From positions 124,001 to 188,000 of the forward strand of contig JAGTJM010000022.1 in assembly GCA_020747015.1 (NCBI GenBank): 64,000 bases of DNA, read 5' to 3'. The translations under genes were made by a program, and so were the position numbers. Shown here piece after piece: positions 46,190 to 57,951 of the stretch. The notes under the pieces were generated by a model. It was not told the origin of the DNA, ran no database searches, and saw only the letters and a program-made list of their open reading frames with translations. Source of the DNA: Pyrenochaeta sp. MPI-SDFR-AT-0127. Taxonomy: Eukaryota > Ascomycota > Dothideomycetes > Pleosporales > Cucurbitariaceae. Within the stretch, counting starts at the first letter, position 1. Each line of letters opens with the position of its first letter.

Positions 46190-47221
46190 GTTCGGCGGTG
46201 CGCTTGATCGTTCGAAGACAGGGCCACGAAGAAACCGTGCAACAGCAAGTCCATAGAATGCGCCAGTTTCAAAGGTGATGCGAGACCTGGCGCATCTACA
46301 AGATTGTCTTGTCTAGTTCAAAGATTTGACAAGGCTTGACAAGGATTGAGATATGAGGGGAAAGAAGAACAAAGAACAAGCTGGTCCTACAACGGGGGGG
46401 GCTCGCTGGGCGATACCATGCCTAAAGCGTGCAGAGAAATCCAAATAAGCAATACTGACCCCAGAACCCTTTCTGTTGGTGCGAAACGGCCATGCATTTG
46501 GGTCGGACACGAACGTGCATCGAAGGATGGGAAAAAAACGTGGCTTTGCCTTTCGGGCTGATGCACTGCACGCTCAACCACATGGAGTATAGCACGCTAG
46601 GTGGGCTCCGTGTATCGCGGGTCTGGATCTTCACGTTTGCCCCCACTTGATGGGGATTCGCAGTCATACAGCTGTGAATGGGCAGTTGACGAACGCTTTC
46701 CTGGCCATCGCCTACCCATGGGGGCCTTTCGCGTAAACCGGACTTTAGCAAGAGCCGCAACGTCGTTCGGCGTGTGGTGTGGTTGGGGAATGTCGATCTA
46801 GACGCGGGACTGTGAGCACGCTAATGCAAGTGGCCCACTGCGTCCACTGCGCCAGCGCCGTGGTAGACCCGTTGCAGTCGCTGCTCCGTCTTCTCTGGTC
46901 AGCGCATTTGCACGGCGTGTGTGTGGGAAGTGATGGCGACGCGGTGGTTCGGATGGATTCCGGCCCTCAGGGTTCGACGCTCAATCCGTTCCTTGCCCGC
47001 GATCGCATGTGCACCACCTTTCCCCGACAAACCATCTGCCAGGAAAGCCAGAGACATCATGCAAGACTTGCATCAAAATGTTGACCAAGCTGCTAGTCCT
47101 GCATGGGCTACACGGGACCAATGCCCCGCCGACGGCAATAGCGACTCCCATGTTTACCATCTGTCATCAACCACCTTGCGTCGCTCCCTGATCCTTCGAT
47201 CGAGGCCGCAGCAGTCAAGCC
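46190..47221. promoter_or_regulatory. Divergent methyltransferase/P450 spacer
   Basis: This 1.03-kb spacer is shared by a LaeA-like methyltransferase and a P450 gene. It is fairly GC-rich with several short frames of no coding quality. There is a run of eight G near 46394. Confidence 0.4.
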
Positions 47222-49030
47222 ATGGAACCAGAAGTGTTGAACCCCTCGCTGGACAATGCCATACAACGCCTTCTTCCTATCCTCTTCTTCTTGGTAGCTT
47301 TTCTCGTCTTTGGACGCCTTCGTGAGTATCAGCGCTTGAGGCACTTCAAGGGCCCATTTTCCACTGGCGTTTCCTGGTGGTGGCATTCCAAGGCCGTCAT
47401 CAGCGGTCGGGCACATGAGCACTACGGCGACGTCACCGAGAAATACGGTATGTCTAGGATTAGCATGTAATATAGGCAAAAGCAATTATTGATGGCAAAC
47501 TCAAGGTCCTATTGCCCGAGTTGCGCCCAATCATCTCATCACCTCGGATCCTGAAGTTTGGGCAAAGATCAACGCAGTACGGTCGCCCTATCGCAGGGCG
47601 CCGTGGTATTATCATGCCGCTCGATTTGAGCCTGGGAAAGACAATGTCTTCACGGAATGCGACAACGATAGACATGACGCCAAGAGGAAGAAAATGGCTG
47701 CAGGTGTAAGATATGCTGATGGTTGAGAGGCTTCAACAACATTCGAGTGCCTACCATGGCTGCTGCAGAACCATGCGAAAGCCTTTAGGTTCTGTTTGGT
47801 GGAGCACATGAACACTGTCCGCTAACCAGCCTCCAGTACTCTGGCAAAGAAAACCCGACACTTGAACCCACTATTGACACCCACGTGAAAGAGCTGGTAG
47901 ATTTGGTGCGAAAGTATGCAGCCCCAGCAGCCTCGTCCAACCCCTCAACGCCCATGGACCTTGCCCAAAAGATTCCTTTTTACACTCTGGATGTAATCAG
48001 TCATGTTGGCCTGGGAACACCTTTTGGCGATTTAAAGGCCGACAAAGATCTCATGGATTACCTAAAATCTAGCGAAGAAGGTCTCAGGATTGGCAATACC
48101 GCATTCGCCATGGGCATAGGCTGGCTGAGAAATACACCGATCATTGGACCTGCCATCAGCCCCTCGGAGAAGGACGCCTCAGGTTTCGGCAGGATGATGG
48201 CAGAAGCCCGCAAGATTATCGACAGACGTCGAGCAAAGTCCACGGATGAAAAGTCCGACATGCTTGCCTCGTTCGTACGGAATGGTGTATCTGGCGACGA
48301 ATTGTTTCAAGAAATCTTTGAGCAAATCATTGCGGGCTCAGACACGACCGCAGCAGCTATTCGTATCATCTTGCTTTACACCATAAGCCACCCACGGGTG
48401 TACGCCAAGCTGCAAGCTGAAGTGGATCAAACTGTCAAGCGCGTTGCGCCTTCGGGTATCGTACCAGATGCAGAGGCACGTCATCTGCCGTATCTTGGCG
48501 CTGTGATCCGTGAAGGATTTCGAGTAAGTGGTGTTCCAGAATACTTCTGGCTACGCTGCACGAGCACCGACTAAATCGTCCTCCAGATCCATCCTCCAGT
48601 CTCAAACCTCTTCTCCCGTATCACGCCAGACGCCGGCGACGTTATGATTGTCAACGGTAAAGAGTACCATATCCCCGGCGGCACTCTAGTCGGCTATTCA
48701 GCCTGGACCATGCACCGTAACAATCGCGAGCTTTACGGTTCCGATGCCCATGTCTACCGACCTGAGCGCTGGTTCGTTGACGAAAGCACCCCACAATCGA
48801 AGGACCGCCTCGCACAAATGATCAAGACCAACGACATGATTTTCGGGTATGGAAGGTGGGTGTGTCTAGGAAAGAATGTTGCTTTGATTGAGATACAAAA
48901 GTGCATCTTTGAACTCTTTAAACACTTTGACTTTGCACTTACAAATCCACATGAGCCGTGGAAGACGCATAATTCCTTGGGTTTGATGGAAATCAAGGAT
49001 ATGTGGGTAGATGTTACGACGAGAGAGTAA
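47222..49030 (+). CDS. Cytochrome P450 monooxygenase
   Basis: This is a membrane-bound P450 of about 518 aa from exons 47222-47447, 47506-47705, 47837-48523 and 48587-49030. An N-terminal hydrophobic anchor (LLPILFFLVAFLVFG) precedes the catalytic domain. The I-helix oxygen motif is IAGSDTTAAA. The ExxR motif is EGFR, at the end of exon 3. The heme-binding motif is FGYGRWVCLG, with the thiolate Cys near residue 464. The sequence resembles the pisatin-demethylase-like group of fungal P450s, but substrate cannot be inferred. Intron 2 is 131 nt, longer than the others. It lies 14 kb from the peptide cluster, so membership is unlikely. Confidence 0.92.
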
Positions 49031-49296
49031 TGGTGAAGAAACTTTGGGGCGTAGCATGAAAGATATCCAGTCTGCGTTCGCAAGATTAAGAACATGAACT
49101 TGTTAATTGCCAATTTGAAGTATGATGCGACACCAAGTATTCTTCACTGTGAACCACACGACAAAAGCAAGAGCTCGCTCAGATATTTCATATTCTTCGT
49201 AAACCATTATTAGGGCAGTGCTAAAAGCCAGGGTATATGCAAAAGGGGATTTCAATCTAAACCAACGTGATTGCCGCCGCTCCAACACTCTCACCT

Positions 49297-50841
49297 CTAC
49301 TTGCTGACTGGCGCAGGTGCAATCTCTGGAACCTGTCCCTTCGGCTCGGGCAGATGGGAAATACTGGGCAGGTCTGCCACTGCTGCCTGCGTCTCCGCAG
49401 TTTCCTTGGCATCGCCGATGATCAATGGAGATTTGGGAGTCTCCTTCTCGCCATCAGTGGACTTATCCGCAGATTGCGAGGTCGTCTTGGCCTTGTCGCC
49501 AAAGATGGAATCGGCATCCTCGTTGATAGAAGAGGCGCTGCTTGCACGTGCCGAGTCGGCTGCTTCAGCAGCAAGACGCTCGTTCTCGAGGCGGACCTCG
49601 CGGCCGCGCTTGTGGCAGTACCAGAACACGAATAGGAGCACTATCAACCATTAGTTTTGTAACCAATTAATGCAGAGACACTGATTAGGCTTACCAAAGA
49701 CTGCCAGGCTCATTATAACATTGGTGCCCGCCGCCAACGCTGGGAAGCGAAGCTTGAGGAAGCTCACAATACTCCTCAGCGCAGTCGCAACAGCACCTTG
49801 TGCCGTCACTAAGCTCTTCAAAGTGGGAATCGAAGGGATCTTCGATCTCTTGCTCTTGCTTCCTCCAGCGGCTGTCTTCGCATCGAATCCAGGCTTCTCT
49901 GCCGATGCTGCAAGCAACTCTGGTCCCAGAGTGGCTGTGAGTTTGGCTGGAAGGCTCTTGACGAGATTTTGTAAGAATGGTGGCAGACTGCCATACATCT
50001 TCTTGAGCTGGTTGTCGTAATCAGTAAAGAGTTTCTCGAGGTCGTTGTAGGCTGTGGGTACGCCGTTGACAACGTCCTTGAGAACTTGTGTGAACTTGTT
50101 GAGGAGCTCTTCCGACTCTTTGCTGAAAGAGAAGACACGATTGTTAACAGCTGAGAGGTTGAGCTGGTCGAGAATGTCAGTCAGCTCCTTGTCTTCCTTC
50201 TGTGCTTCGGTCAGCTCCGGATTCTTGGAGGCTGCGGCGGCGGAAAGAAGGTCGTCTGCGAGTTGTGCTCTGTCCTTGTCGGTAACAGCAGCCTTCTTTT
50301 TGTCTTTCTCTCCATCCTTCTTGTTGAACTTTGGTATCGCTGACGAAAAGTACGACATAACGCTCTTCTTCCTGCCCAAACCACCATCCTTAGCCTTTTC
50401 CTTGCCCTTGTCATTTGTGTCAGCAGTTGTCTCTGGCGGACTCATAGGCAGCGCAACTTTATCTGCACCATCCATAAGCGCTTCTTGCGCGTCTCTGCCA
50501 ACCCTCTTTTCTCCGTTGTCGTCAATCACTTCGACCGGTCGTCGGGTCGGTAAGGGTGGAGCGGGTCCTTCAGGCTCATCTGCAATGGCAGCGAGACGCT
50601 CAAGGAACCTCTGGTCTTCTTCATCTAGAACAGGTTCAGCGGCCGGTTCATCACTGGGTTCGGTAACCGTTGGAGCGGGCGGGGACGCGACAGGTTCGCT
50701 GGGACCAGCCGCCGACGCTTCAACTTTGGGAGGGGTTGAGGTTGTGGACGGCTCCTGGAGCTTTGGTTCGGTAGGTTTCGAATCGCTTTGGGGGATCAGC
50801 TGCTTTGAGTGTCGGCGCAGTTTCTGAAGATATGATGCCAT
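49297..50841 (-). CDS. Single-pass membrane protein of unknown function
   Basis: I do not recognise this protein. Exons are 49695-50841 and 49640 down to 49297, about 496 aa. The N-terminal 180 residues are disordered, Pro/Glu/Ala-rich and Lys-rich. A folded, helical region follows (TDILDQLNLSAVNNRVFSFS, VLKDVVNGVPTAYNDLEKLF, LPPFLQNLVKSLPAKL). One membrane segment (VIMSLAVFVLLFVFWYC) crosses the exon junction and confirms the intron. The tail is charged and Ser/Ala-rich. The start is the ATG of MASYLQKLRRHSKQ. The frame is open a further 74 codons upstream without an ATG. It may be a fungus-specific membrane adaptor. Confidence 0.8.
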
Positions 50842-51935
50842 TGTGGTGTATGCGTCTGTATGTGATCGGTAATGCTCGCGGAGCTGAGAGAAAGGCGTTC
50901 GAAAAAAGGTACTTAAGCAAACAGTTGTTAGGGGCGAATTTCTCTGCTTGACACCGATACACACATGTCGTCGTGGCGCGGTTAACAGTCTTGATTGCAG
51001 CCCGCGTCCAAGAAACAGTGCGTCATCGGCAAGGATCGTCGATCTGGACCTTGCGCCACGCACAGGGGAAAGCGCTAAGATCTTGACATGTGCGGGCAGC
51101 CCTCCCCCATGTTTGAATCCTCCATAATAGTACGGGAATCCTTAGTACATATGCAGTAACGTATTATCAATGTTCAAGATATGTTTGCTGGTATGCAGAC
51201 CTGTGATACGATCCGCGAGAGCTTTGATGTAATCTCCACCAAAAGCCCGCCTACTCGGCACTCTCACGTGCTCGATGGCTTTTTGTGACCCAAAACGATT
51301 GGCTCAGCTTTTCTACATCTTACTCCGGTTTACAGTCGGCCCTTGCTTAAAGGTTTCTGCCTTCTTATTAGTTCTTGTTCTCTGAACTTGATGCTCTACA
51401 CTCTTTCAGTGTATCAGTGATGAATCATGGAGACGCAAGATAGAGGTAGTATGTAGACAGGCAATCGCGGGAGATGGCAGGTGCCATGTATATGGGGTAC
51501 TCATTTGTGGCAGTATCACCTCTCCCCTACTATCTCTATCTCACATGGTGTCAAGACCTGGGCAACAATATTGAAATCATCCGGGAAACCCACAGCTAAT
51601 TATAAGAAACATCTCCATAGCCTTTCCGCCTCTCTAAACAACAGTCTCCTCCTGACAACAAGTTAGACGGTAATATATTACACGCAGTCTAGGTGAATCC
51701 CAGTTCATCGCGGTCTCGCTTGAAGTAGACAGCCACTTCAAAGATCATCTCCATCCTCCACCTTCACCTTCGACTGCTATATTTGTGCTTGCTCATCTCC
51801 GTTTCCATGACCTGGTAGCATACCTTGGGATACTTCATACGACCAACACGACACAACAAATCTCGAGATATTCTACCGTGTCGCACTTCACACCAGCAAT
51901 ACACTGTTAGACAAATACAGCAAGCTAAACAAAAT
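50842..51935. promoter_or_regulatory. Divergent spacer, membrane protein / SAP protein
   Basis: This 1.09-kb spacer is AT-rich toward the SAP gene, where a long 5' UTR is likely. No gene is seen. Confidence 0.35.
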
Positions 51936-53628
51936 ATGATTGAGCATCCACTGATACTCGATGGTAAAAGTCGCTGAATTCACCACAACACGCACTCTAC
52001 TGATAGTTCTTACAGGCGGCGAGTCTATTGACCAGCTGATCCTGGATCAAAATAGGAACGATGTGGAAATGAACGCCGGCACCGACGAAGGTGAGTGTAT
52101 GGATGATTATAAACCATCTCATGATGTAAGCAAATTGGATGAATCTTGCGATAGGAAATAACAGAAGTTAGCTCGACAATGATGATTTTGAACTCGACGG
52201 CTTCAACCATTTCAGCCTCCCAGACAACAAAGGTGAGAACGATGAAAAAGGCTGCGACCCTGAGTACAATGGCACCATCACCGGCCAGAAGCGCAAGCGC
52301 GCATGTCTCGTATTCTCCCAGTCTACTACTGTCCCTCTCCAGCGCTCTTCTGTGCACTCCAAGGTTGACAGCGCCGAAGCTTTCATCTTGGATGAAGACA
52401 ATGTCCTTCCCAACAAACAGTCTTCGCGCGTTCCAGGTACTTTTGGTCGTCGCAACCGTCGTAAGGGTGAATCTCTACCAGCCTACCACAAGCGTGTATC
52501 TCATGAACTGGATTCCGATGATGAGCTCATGATGCAGATGCGTGATAAGGGCTTCAGCGATCGCCAGATTGCTGACAAGCTTGCAAAAGATGGTCGTGTT
52601 CGCTATGACCAAAAGTCTATTTCCACCCGCATCATGCGCATTCGCCTTGCTCAAGCCGAGAATATAGATTTTCTTCTTAAAGAAGGGTACAAGGAGTGGG
52701 AATTCAAAGACGTAAGCCAGTAACTCATTGAATCGCTACAAATGAACTACACTAAATTTATCAGGATTGCCTCCTGATGCAGGCTCACGCTCTCGCAGAC
52801 ATCGAGATCAGCTATGAGATCGAACGAATCCGCGCCTGGCGCTTCCGCAAGGTATCTGATTACATGCGCCGTCTTGACAAAAATGTTCTCTTTTCGGCTA
52901 CGGCATGCCGCGAGCGCTACTGTGCTCTTATGGAGGGTACTGCTTCAATTCCCAGCGAGATGGACGACGATCCTGAATCTCGTCGCGCCAGTATGGAGGC
53001 CTACCGTAAGTCTCGGGAACAAATCCGGAACAAAGAACAAGAAGAACGAGACGCCAAGGAAGTTGCCGAGGAACAGGCCAAAGAAGAAGCCAGAATCCGC
53101 AATGCACAGAAGGCCGAAGAGATAGCGAATAAGCGTGTCGCCAGAGCCACTGAGAAGGCTCAACGTGCCTTGACCCGTGCCGCCAAAGCCCAGCTGCGCG
53201 CCCAACAATCCCTCGAAAACCAAATAGCGAAAGCACAGCGAAACACACAGATCAAGAAGCAGAAAACTGAGAATGCGGCGAAGAAGGCAAAGGGTACGCA
53301 TGCGCCCGACCACAACATCACTGTCGACATGTCAGACCCTCGAGACTACCTTTCCCTCCACGACCTTGGTAGTCTATGTATAGATCGCGGTATTCAGGTG
53401 TTTGGTAAGGGGAAAGACCAATTGATCCAGGATCTGAAGGATGCTGATGAGATGTACTCACAGAGCGAGCTTCAGGAAATGTGCCGCTCCAAGGGCCTGG
53501 ATGCAGAAGGCAACAAGACGGAGCTAAAGTATCAAGTGGCCCTGGCTGCTGCACAGGCATGCAGGTCTTTCGCTGCTGGAGTCGAGGCTGCGGATGTAGG
53601 TAACGAGGCACTGATAGATGACGAGTGA
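51936..53628 (+). CDS. SAP-domain nuclear protein
   Basis: This is a protein of about 513 aa from exons 51936-51963, 52016-52125, 52172-52711 and 52765-53628. The first part is acidic and carries KRKR. A helix-turn-helix-like block follows (DKGFSDRQIADKLAKDGRV with ISTRIMRIRLAQAE) and then a Myb-like segment (RIRAWRFRKVSDYMRRLDKN, ATACRERYCALME). A long Glu/Arg/Ala-rich coiled coil spans about residues 325-400. Near the C-terminus is a SAP-type motif (SQSELQEMCRSKGLDAEGNKTELKYQV in parts). SAP domains bind AT-rich DNA, so a chromatin role is likely. The third exon's acceptor (GTTAG) was chosen because the earlier AG puts the reading frame out. Confidence 0.75.
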
Positions 53629-53991
53629 GGGTAGTGTAATTTTAATGATGCAGGACACACTTTAGTGCTTTTGAGACATACGAATAGTATCAAAATATCA
53701 ATTGGGGCATATCACGAAAAAGACTATGCGTGTAGTGCATAAGCACATCGGATGGACGTATATATGTGCGTGTGTTCCCGTTTTAGCTCTGTATAGCTTC
53801 CCTTCCCAACAATAATCCAAAGGTATCCTAGATGTGCTATCCCAATATCTAACAGCCAGTGTGTCTGTGGCCTTAAATTTCTCCACAGTCCGATATTCAT
53901 AAAAACTCCGAACTCCAACATTTCATCGGCTCTTTCTAGCTCTCCATCAAACCGTTAATGTACCCCACGGTTTGCTCAAACTAACCATGGT
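53629..53991. other. Convergent spacer SAP protein / DUF3292 gene
   Basis: This 363-bp stretch holds two facing 3' UTRs. It is AT-rich and no feature is seen. Confidence 0.35.
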
Positions 53992-56183
53992 CTACCAACA
54001 CTCCCACTTCTGGCCACCTAGGGCAACGAGCCGATTGAAGAGTTCGTCTCTCAATGGCATAGCAGTAAGCCTCGTTAACTGCCCTCGCCGGTCTGTGATA
54101 ACTAAACCATCCGCAACGTCCCTATCCATTGCCCATCCAACTACCATCCTCGCCTTCCAACCAAATCCACCGACTTTCCTCAATTCACCTATATCGCCAA
54201 CAGGAATACTCCACGAAGGGTGTAGATCCTCCCTATCAACGCTACCAATCTTTTCAATCGTGCTGTCAGTAGAGAAAGCAATGCTGGGTATAGTGGCTTT
54301 GGTAGTGATGTATACGTGGCCTTTCTTGCCATCATGTCGAGCCTTAAACTCCACAGGGCCAGATGTAAGATCGACATTCTTGGGCGGCACGGCACCCAGT
54401 CTGTTCTTTGCGTGTCGAGAGCCGGCAGCGGCTTTGACTTTATCTGCAGTCATGGTTGTCTCAACGCCGCCTTTGACGGTGCCGCGGAAGAAGTTGAGAA
54501 TCTTACTTCCCTTCTTACCGTGCTTACTGTCTTTCGCAGCATCGATGTCTGCACCGCCTGTCTCGTGGGGAATAGTGGGATCGTGTGCCATTGCCTCGTC
54601 GAGTTCTTCTTGTGTTGCATTGAGAGGCCAGTCTGCGCCAGTGGCGCGAAGCTCCTGTTCGCTGATGTCGGCAGGCTGCTCCGGTGGTGGATGAGCCACA
54701 TGTGGTGGTGGTGGCAGTGGCGCTTTATTAATCTCACCAATACGAAGTAAAGTGATGGTGAGCTGAGCATTAGTGGGGACGCCTTTCAGAAGTGTATTGC
54801 GGAGTTCAAGCATCTTTTGCCAGTTGGGGAAGTTTCGGTTCAGGAGATCAAGGCCTCGCCAAATGATCGGGTCGCCGAAGAAACCGAATCCAATGCCAAA
54901 TGTAACACCCTTTGTGAACATGTAGGATGATACGAATAATGAGGTGAGAAAGAGGGGAACAACGACAGCGGCGAGTCGAAAATGGTATCTGTTCGTTGGG
55001 AATGGTCTGGTGGGCTCAAGCAGACTAGATTGTGATTAACGTTGTTCTGATCGTCTTTTGGAAGAGACTTACTTTGCAAAACGCTCCCAGGTATCCGTAA
55101 CGTCGGCAATAGCATGCATTATAGGCCTCATCTTAGTCCACATCGCGGTCTCCATAGGGACTTTGGTCTTGTCGTGTTCCTTTGAAACTGCAATACCAGA
55201 AGCCCTATCCTTGGCATCTGCGGCACCAGTAGCAATCGCCGTTGGATCCGGCACTTTGTCATCCTGAGCATCGCCCTCTGGAGGTTCCCCTTGAGGGTGT
55301 TTACCAGTCGCGCTTGAAAGTGCCACGGAAGCGATTCCGTTAACAAAATTAGACGCTTCTTGCTCAACAGCTTCACCCTTGTGGTTCTCAGGAGCTCCAG
55401 TAGCACTGTCTGTGCTGCCCAAAACCCCGGCCTTCGGCTTCTGGACACCGCCCTTAGAGCTGACAAGCGCGATAGGTGCTGGGGGGAACATGATTTCTCG
55501 AGATGGACGGTAGGCAATAAGAATGATAAGGGTCAGGGACAGTAATGGCACAATGAAGTCGAAGAACCAGGCCAAGAAATAAGCGGAGCAAAACGATACT
55601 GTGCGGCGAGTCTCTCTCCATGATCGTATTCGGACGATATGTTTTCCGAAAGCCATCATACCAATGCCCTGACACCCGGTCAGTTAAAGGAAAAGATGAT
55701 ATTGACCTTTAACTTACTATTGTCATGTATAGACGTTCGATGTTGGCACGCAGCTTATCGGGTGAGAATTCTTCTTCATCTGCAATATTCATATCTAGAC
55801 CTCCAGGAGGTGCTGTCTCGATTTCCTTGACATGGTACATTTGCTGCAGTGATTAGCCTTGTGCATCACAAAACTCACTTTCTTAGTCTTACCTTATTGA
55901 ATCGCCGAACCAATAACCATAGTTCCTCATTGGCCAGACCTCCAACAAGTGGGTTTGCGACATGTTCTTTCGGCTCGTTCCAGCCCAAGTTCAACACCTC
56001 TTCTTCATGCTTGATCTCTGCTGCACCTTTCTTCGCTTCGTGGGCTGCTTTTGCGGCCTCCAAGGCTAGTGCATGGCTCTCTGTAGGCGCGTCTAATATT
56101 GTCGTGGATGTTCCTTCATGCTCCGTGGGATCTGTGTCTGGAATCGGCACAAGGTCTTTGAACACTAAGCCCTCGGTCGACAT
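53992..56183 (-). CDS. DUF3292 membrane protein
   Basis: This is a fungus-specific protein of about 681 aa from exons 55893-56183, 55718-55843, 55073-55668 and 53992-55024. Membrane segments occur at TVSFCSAYFLAWFFDFIVPLL with SLTLIILIAYRP, and at LAAVVVPLFLTSLFVSSYMF with GVTFGIGFGFFGDPIIWRGL, separated by a long disordered Gly/Ala/Glu loop. After the second pair comes LNRNFPNWQKMLELRNTLLKGVPT, then a proline run, and a C-terminal folded region (GHVYITTKATIPSIAFSTDS, GGFGWKARMVVGWAMDRDVADG). This order matches DUF3292 proteins, which resemble phospholipid-scramblase or ER-membrane proteins but are uncharacterised. All three introns keep phase. Confidence 0.85.
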
Positions 56184-57951
56184 AGTGAGGCAAGAGTCAT
56201 GAAACGAGTATCAGCAAAGATTTTGGCTGTGAAAGCGAGGAGTTTGTTCCTCGAAGGTTTGTTTGCTCTCCCAACGAGCTAGAGAAGGCACGTAGAGGGT
56301 GCAATTACCCATGTCGTCATGATGCGCTGGTGGCTGCAGCCACCGAACGGTCGATCGCAGAATTGTAGGGTTTTACACGACTTTGGGGGTTCAACTGTGC
56401 TTCCATGATAATGTGCTAGGTAATGTTGACCTTTTCTGCCAGTTTTGGCTATTAATTCTCAAGGGGTTTGGGATTCAATAAGACATGGTCTTTCTTACAT
56501 TTCCATGCATATGGGATGGGATTTTCGCTAAAAGCCGATCTGAACTAGCTTCTTCAGGCTTTTCCATATCATTAGCGGCGTAACACCTATCCTTGCGTGA
56601 AATTATTTCACTATTTTAAAGAGCTCTCCGCTACTTACATTACTGTCGCGCCTTTAAATACTGAGAAGAGCTTACATCCAGAAACTCGGTCCAACTAGCT
56701 CTGGAGTAAAAGAAACGATTATAGACAGTTTTCAATATGGAGCGAAAACAAAGCTTGCAATCAAGTTTAAGTTTATGATTGCGCTATTAAGTGGGATTAA
56801 ATGAGCATATGACTGGGTTAGTGATATTTTGATATGCCAAGAGTCTGAGCGATTCATCGACTTATGAGGAAGGCTATTAAGCTGGTACTCAACTTTCTCA
56901 GGAAGATTTTCAAATTCGCGATGATGTATGCGTCCGTGCGAAACGAGCTTCAAAGAATGGAAACAGAGCATAGGCGGCTTGAAAACCAGCACGGGAAAAG
57001 ACCACTCTTACAGACGCCCTTGCAGTCTCACAAATTCACTATTGCGAGGATAACTTGTTCCATGCATAACAAAAGACCATGGTTAGCTTTTTCTGAACAA
57101 ACTCGATTAGTCTGGGCAAAGTAGGTACAGATGGCTCACCTGCAAATCTTTATGGGGGCCGCCAGGTCCTAGGATGCTCGTAGTTATAAAATCACTGATC
57201 GTAGACGGAGACGTGACCGCGGTGAATTAGCTGCGTCGGCTGAATATAGAGACTTGTCTTGCAGTATTTCTTAAGTTTGGCTGGTCTTATATGGCTGAAC
57301 TAAAATATACAGCTACTTGGAACCACGGAGCTTTATGGTGGTCTAGGACAGAGCAGTATGGATGCGAACCCGTGGTCTTGAAGCCTCGGCACCATTTTGA
57401 GTGACGAGCCAAACAATGCCGCGCTACCTTGATGTTCTCTGATTGTCGTGTACAAGATTCGTCGTTGCATGTTACCTCAGTGTAATCCACGGTAAACAAG
57501 ATGGAATTACTGCCTATTGTTGGCACCGAGATTTACCACAGTAACGTCATTGCATTTGATAGCGACGAGGAGTGTTGTGAGCTTTATATAGAGGGCAATT
57601 CTGAACTCAGATAGATTGTGCTCTCATGATCAGTTTACTGCCGTAGCCTACGTGTCAAGCAATCTGCCAGCGGATGAGGCGATGCTTTCGAAAGATCCAG
57701 GCAGAAGAACAAGTTATATGACGCTACCAATGATCCTAAAAGTACGTACAAGCATAGCGAGAGTCTAGAGGCAGCTTTTCAGCGGGATATCCATGGACTG
57801 AAGTTGTATTTTGCTATTGTCAAAATCTTTACTTTTTAGAACTGTTCTTGATTCTCAATTGCTGTGTGCCCATTTTGCTTACGCCTGTCGTACCGGCCCT
57901 GTGGTTTGCTCTATTCTGTGAACTTCGGACGTAAAGGCAAGGCAAGCGACT
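56184..57951. other. AT-rich gene-free stretch, 1.77 kb
   Basis: This is the longest gap in the window. Base composition becomes AT-rich from about 56400 to 57900. The frames present (up to 86 codons) lack family features or splice partners. I see no terminal repeats, transposase remnants or tRNA. It may be promoter/3' sequence plus decayed DNA. Confidence 0.45.

Noticed and set aside
47222..49030. P450 as a member of the peptide cluster
   Set aside because: MED17, ISN1, NDC80 and others separate it from the cluster by 14 kb.
50054..50827. 257-codon plus-strand frame
   Set aside because: It lies entirely antisense to the membrane-protein gene and is Ser/Leu-rich, a mirror of the Glu/Lys/Ala codons on the real strand.
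52179..52532. Alternative frame through the SAP gene's third exon
   Set aside because: Joining exon 2 at GAAG/GTGAGT leads into this frame, which is Ser/Thr/Ala-rich and does not continue into the conserved downstream exon. The GTAAGC donor at 52126 and GTTAG acceptor keep the right frame.
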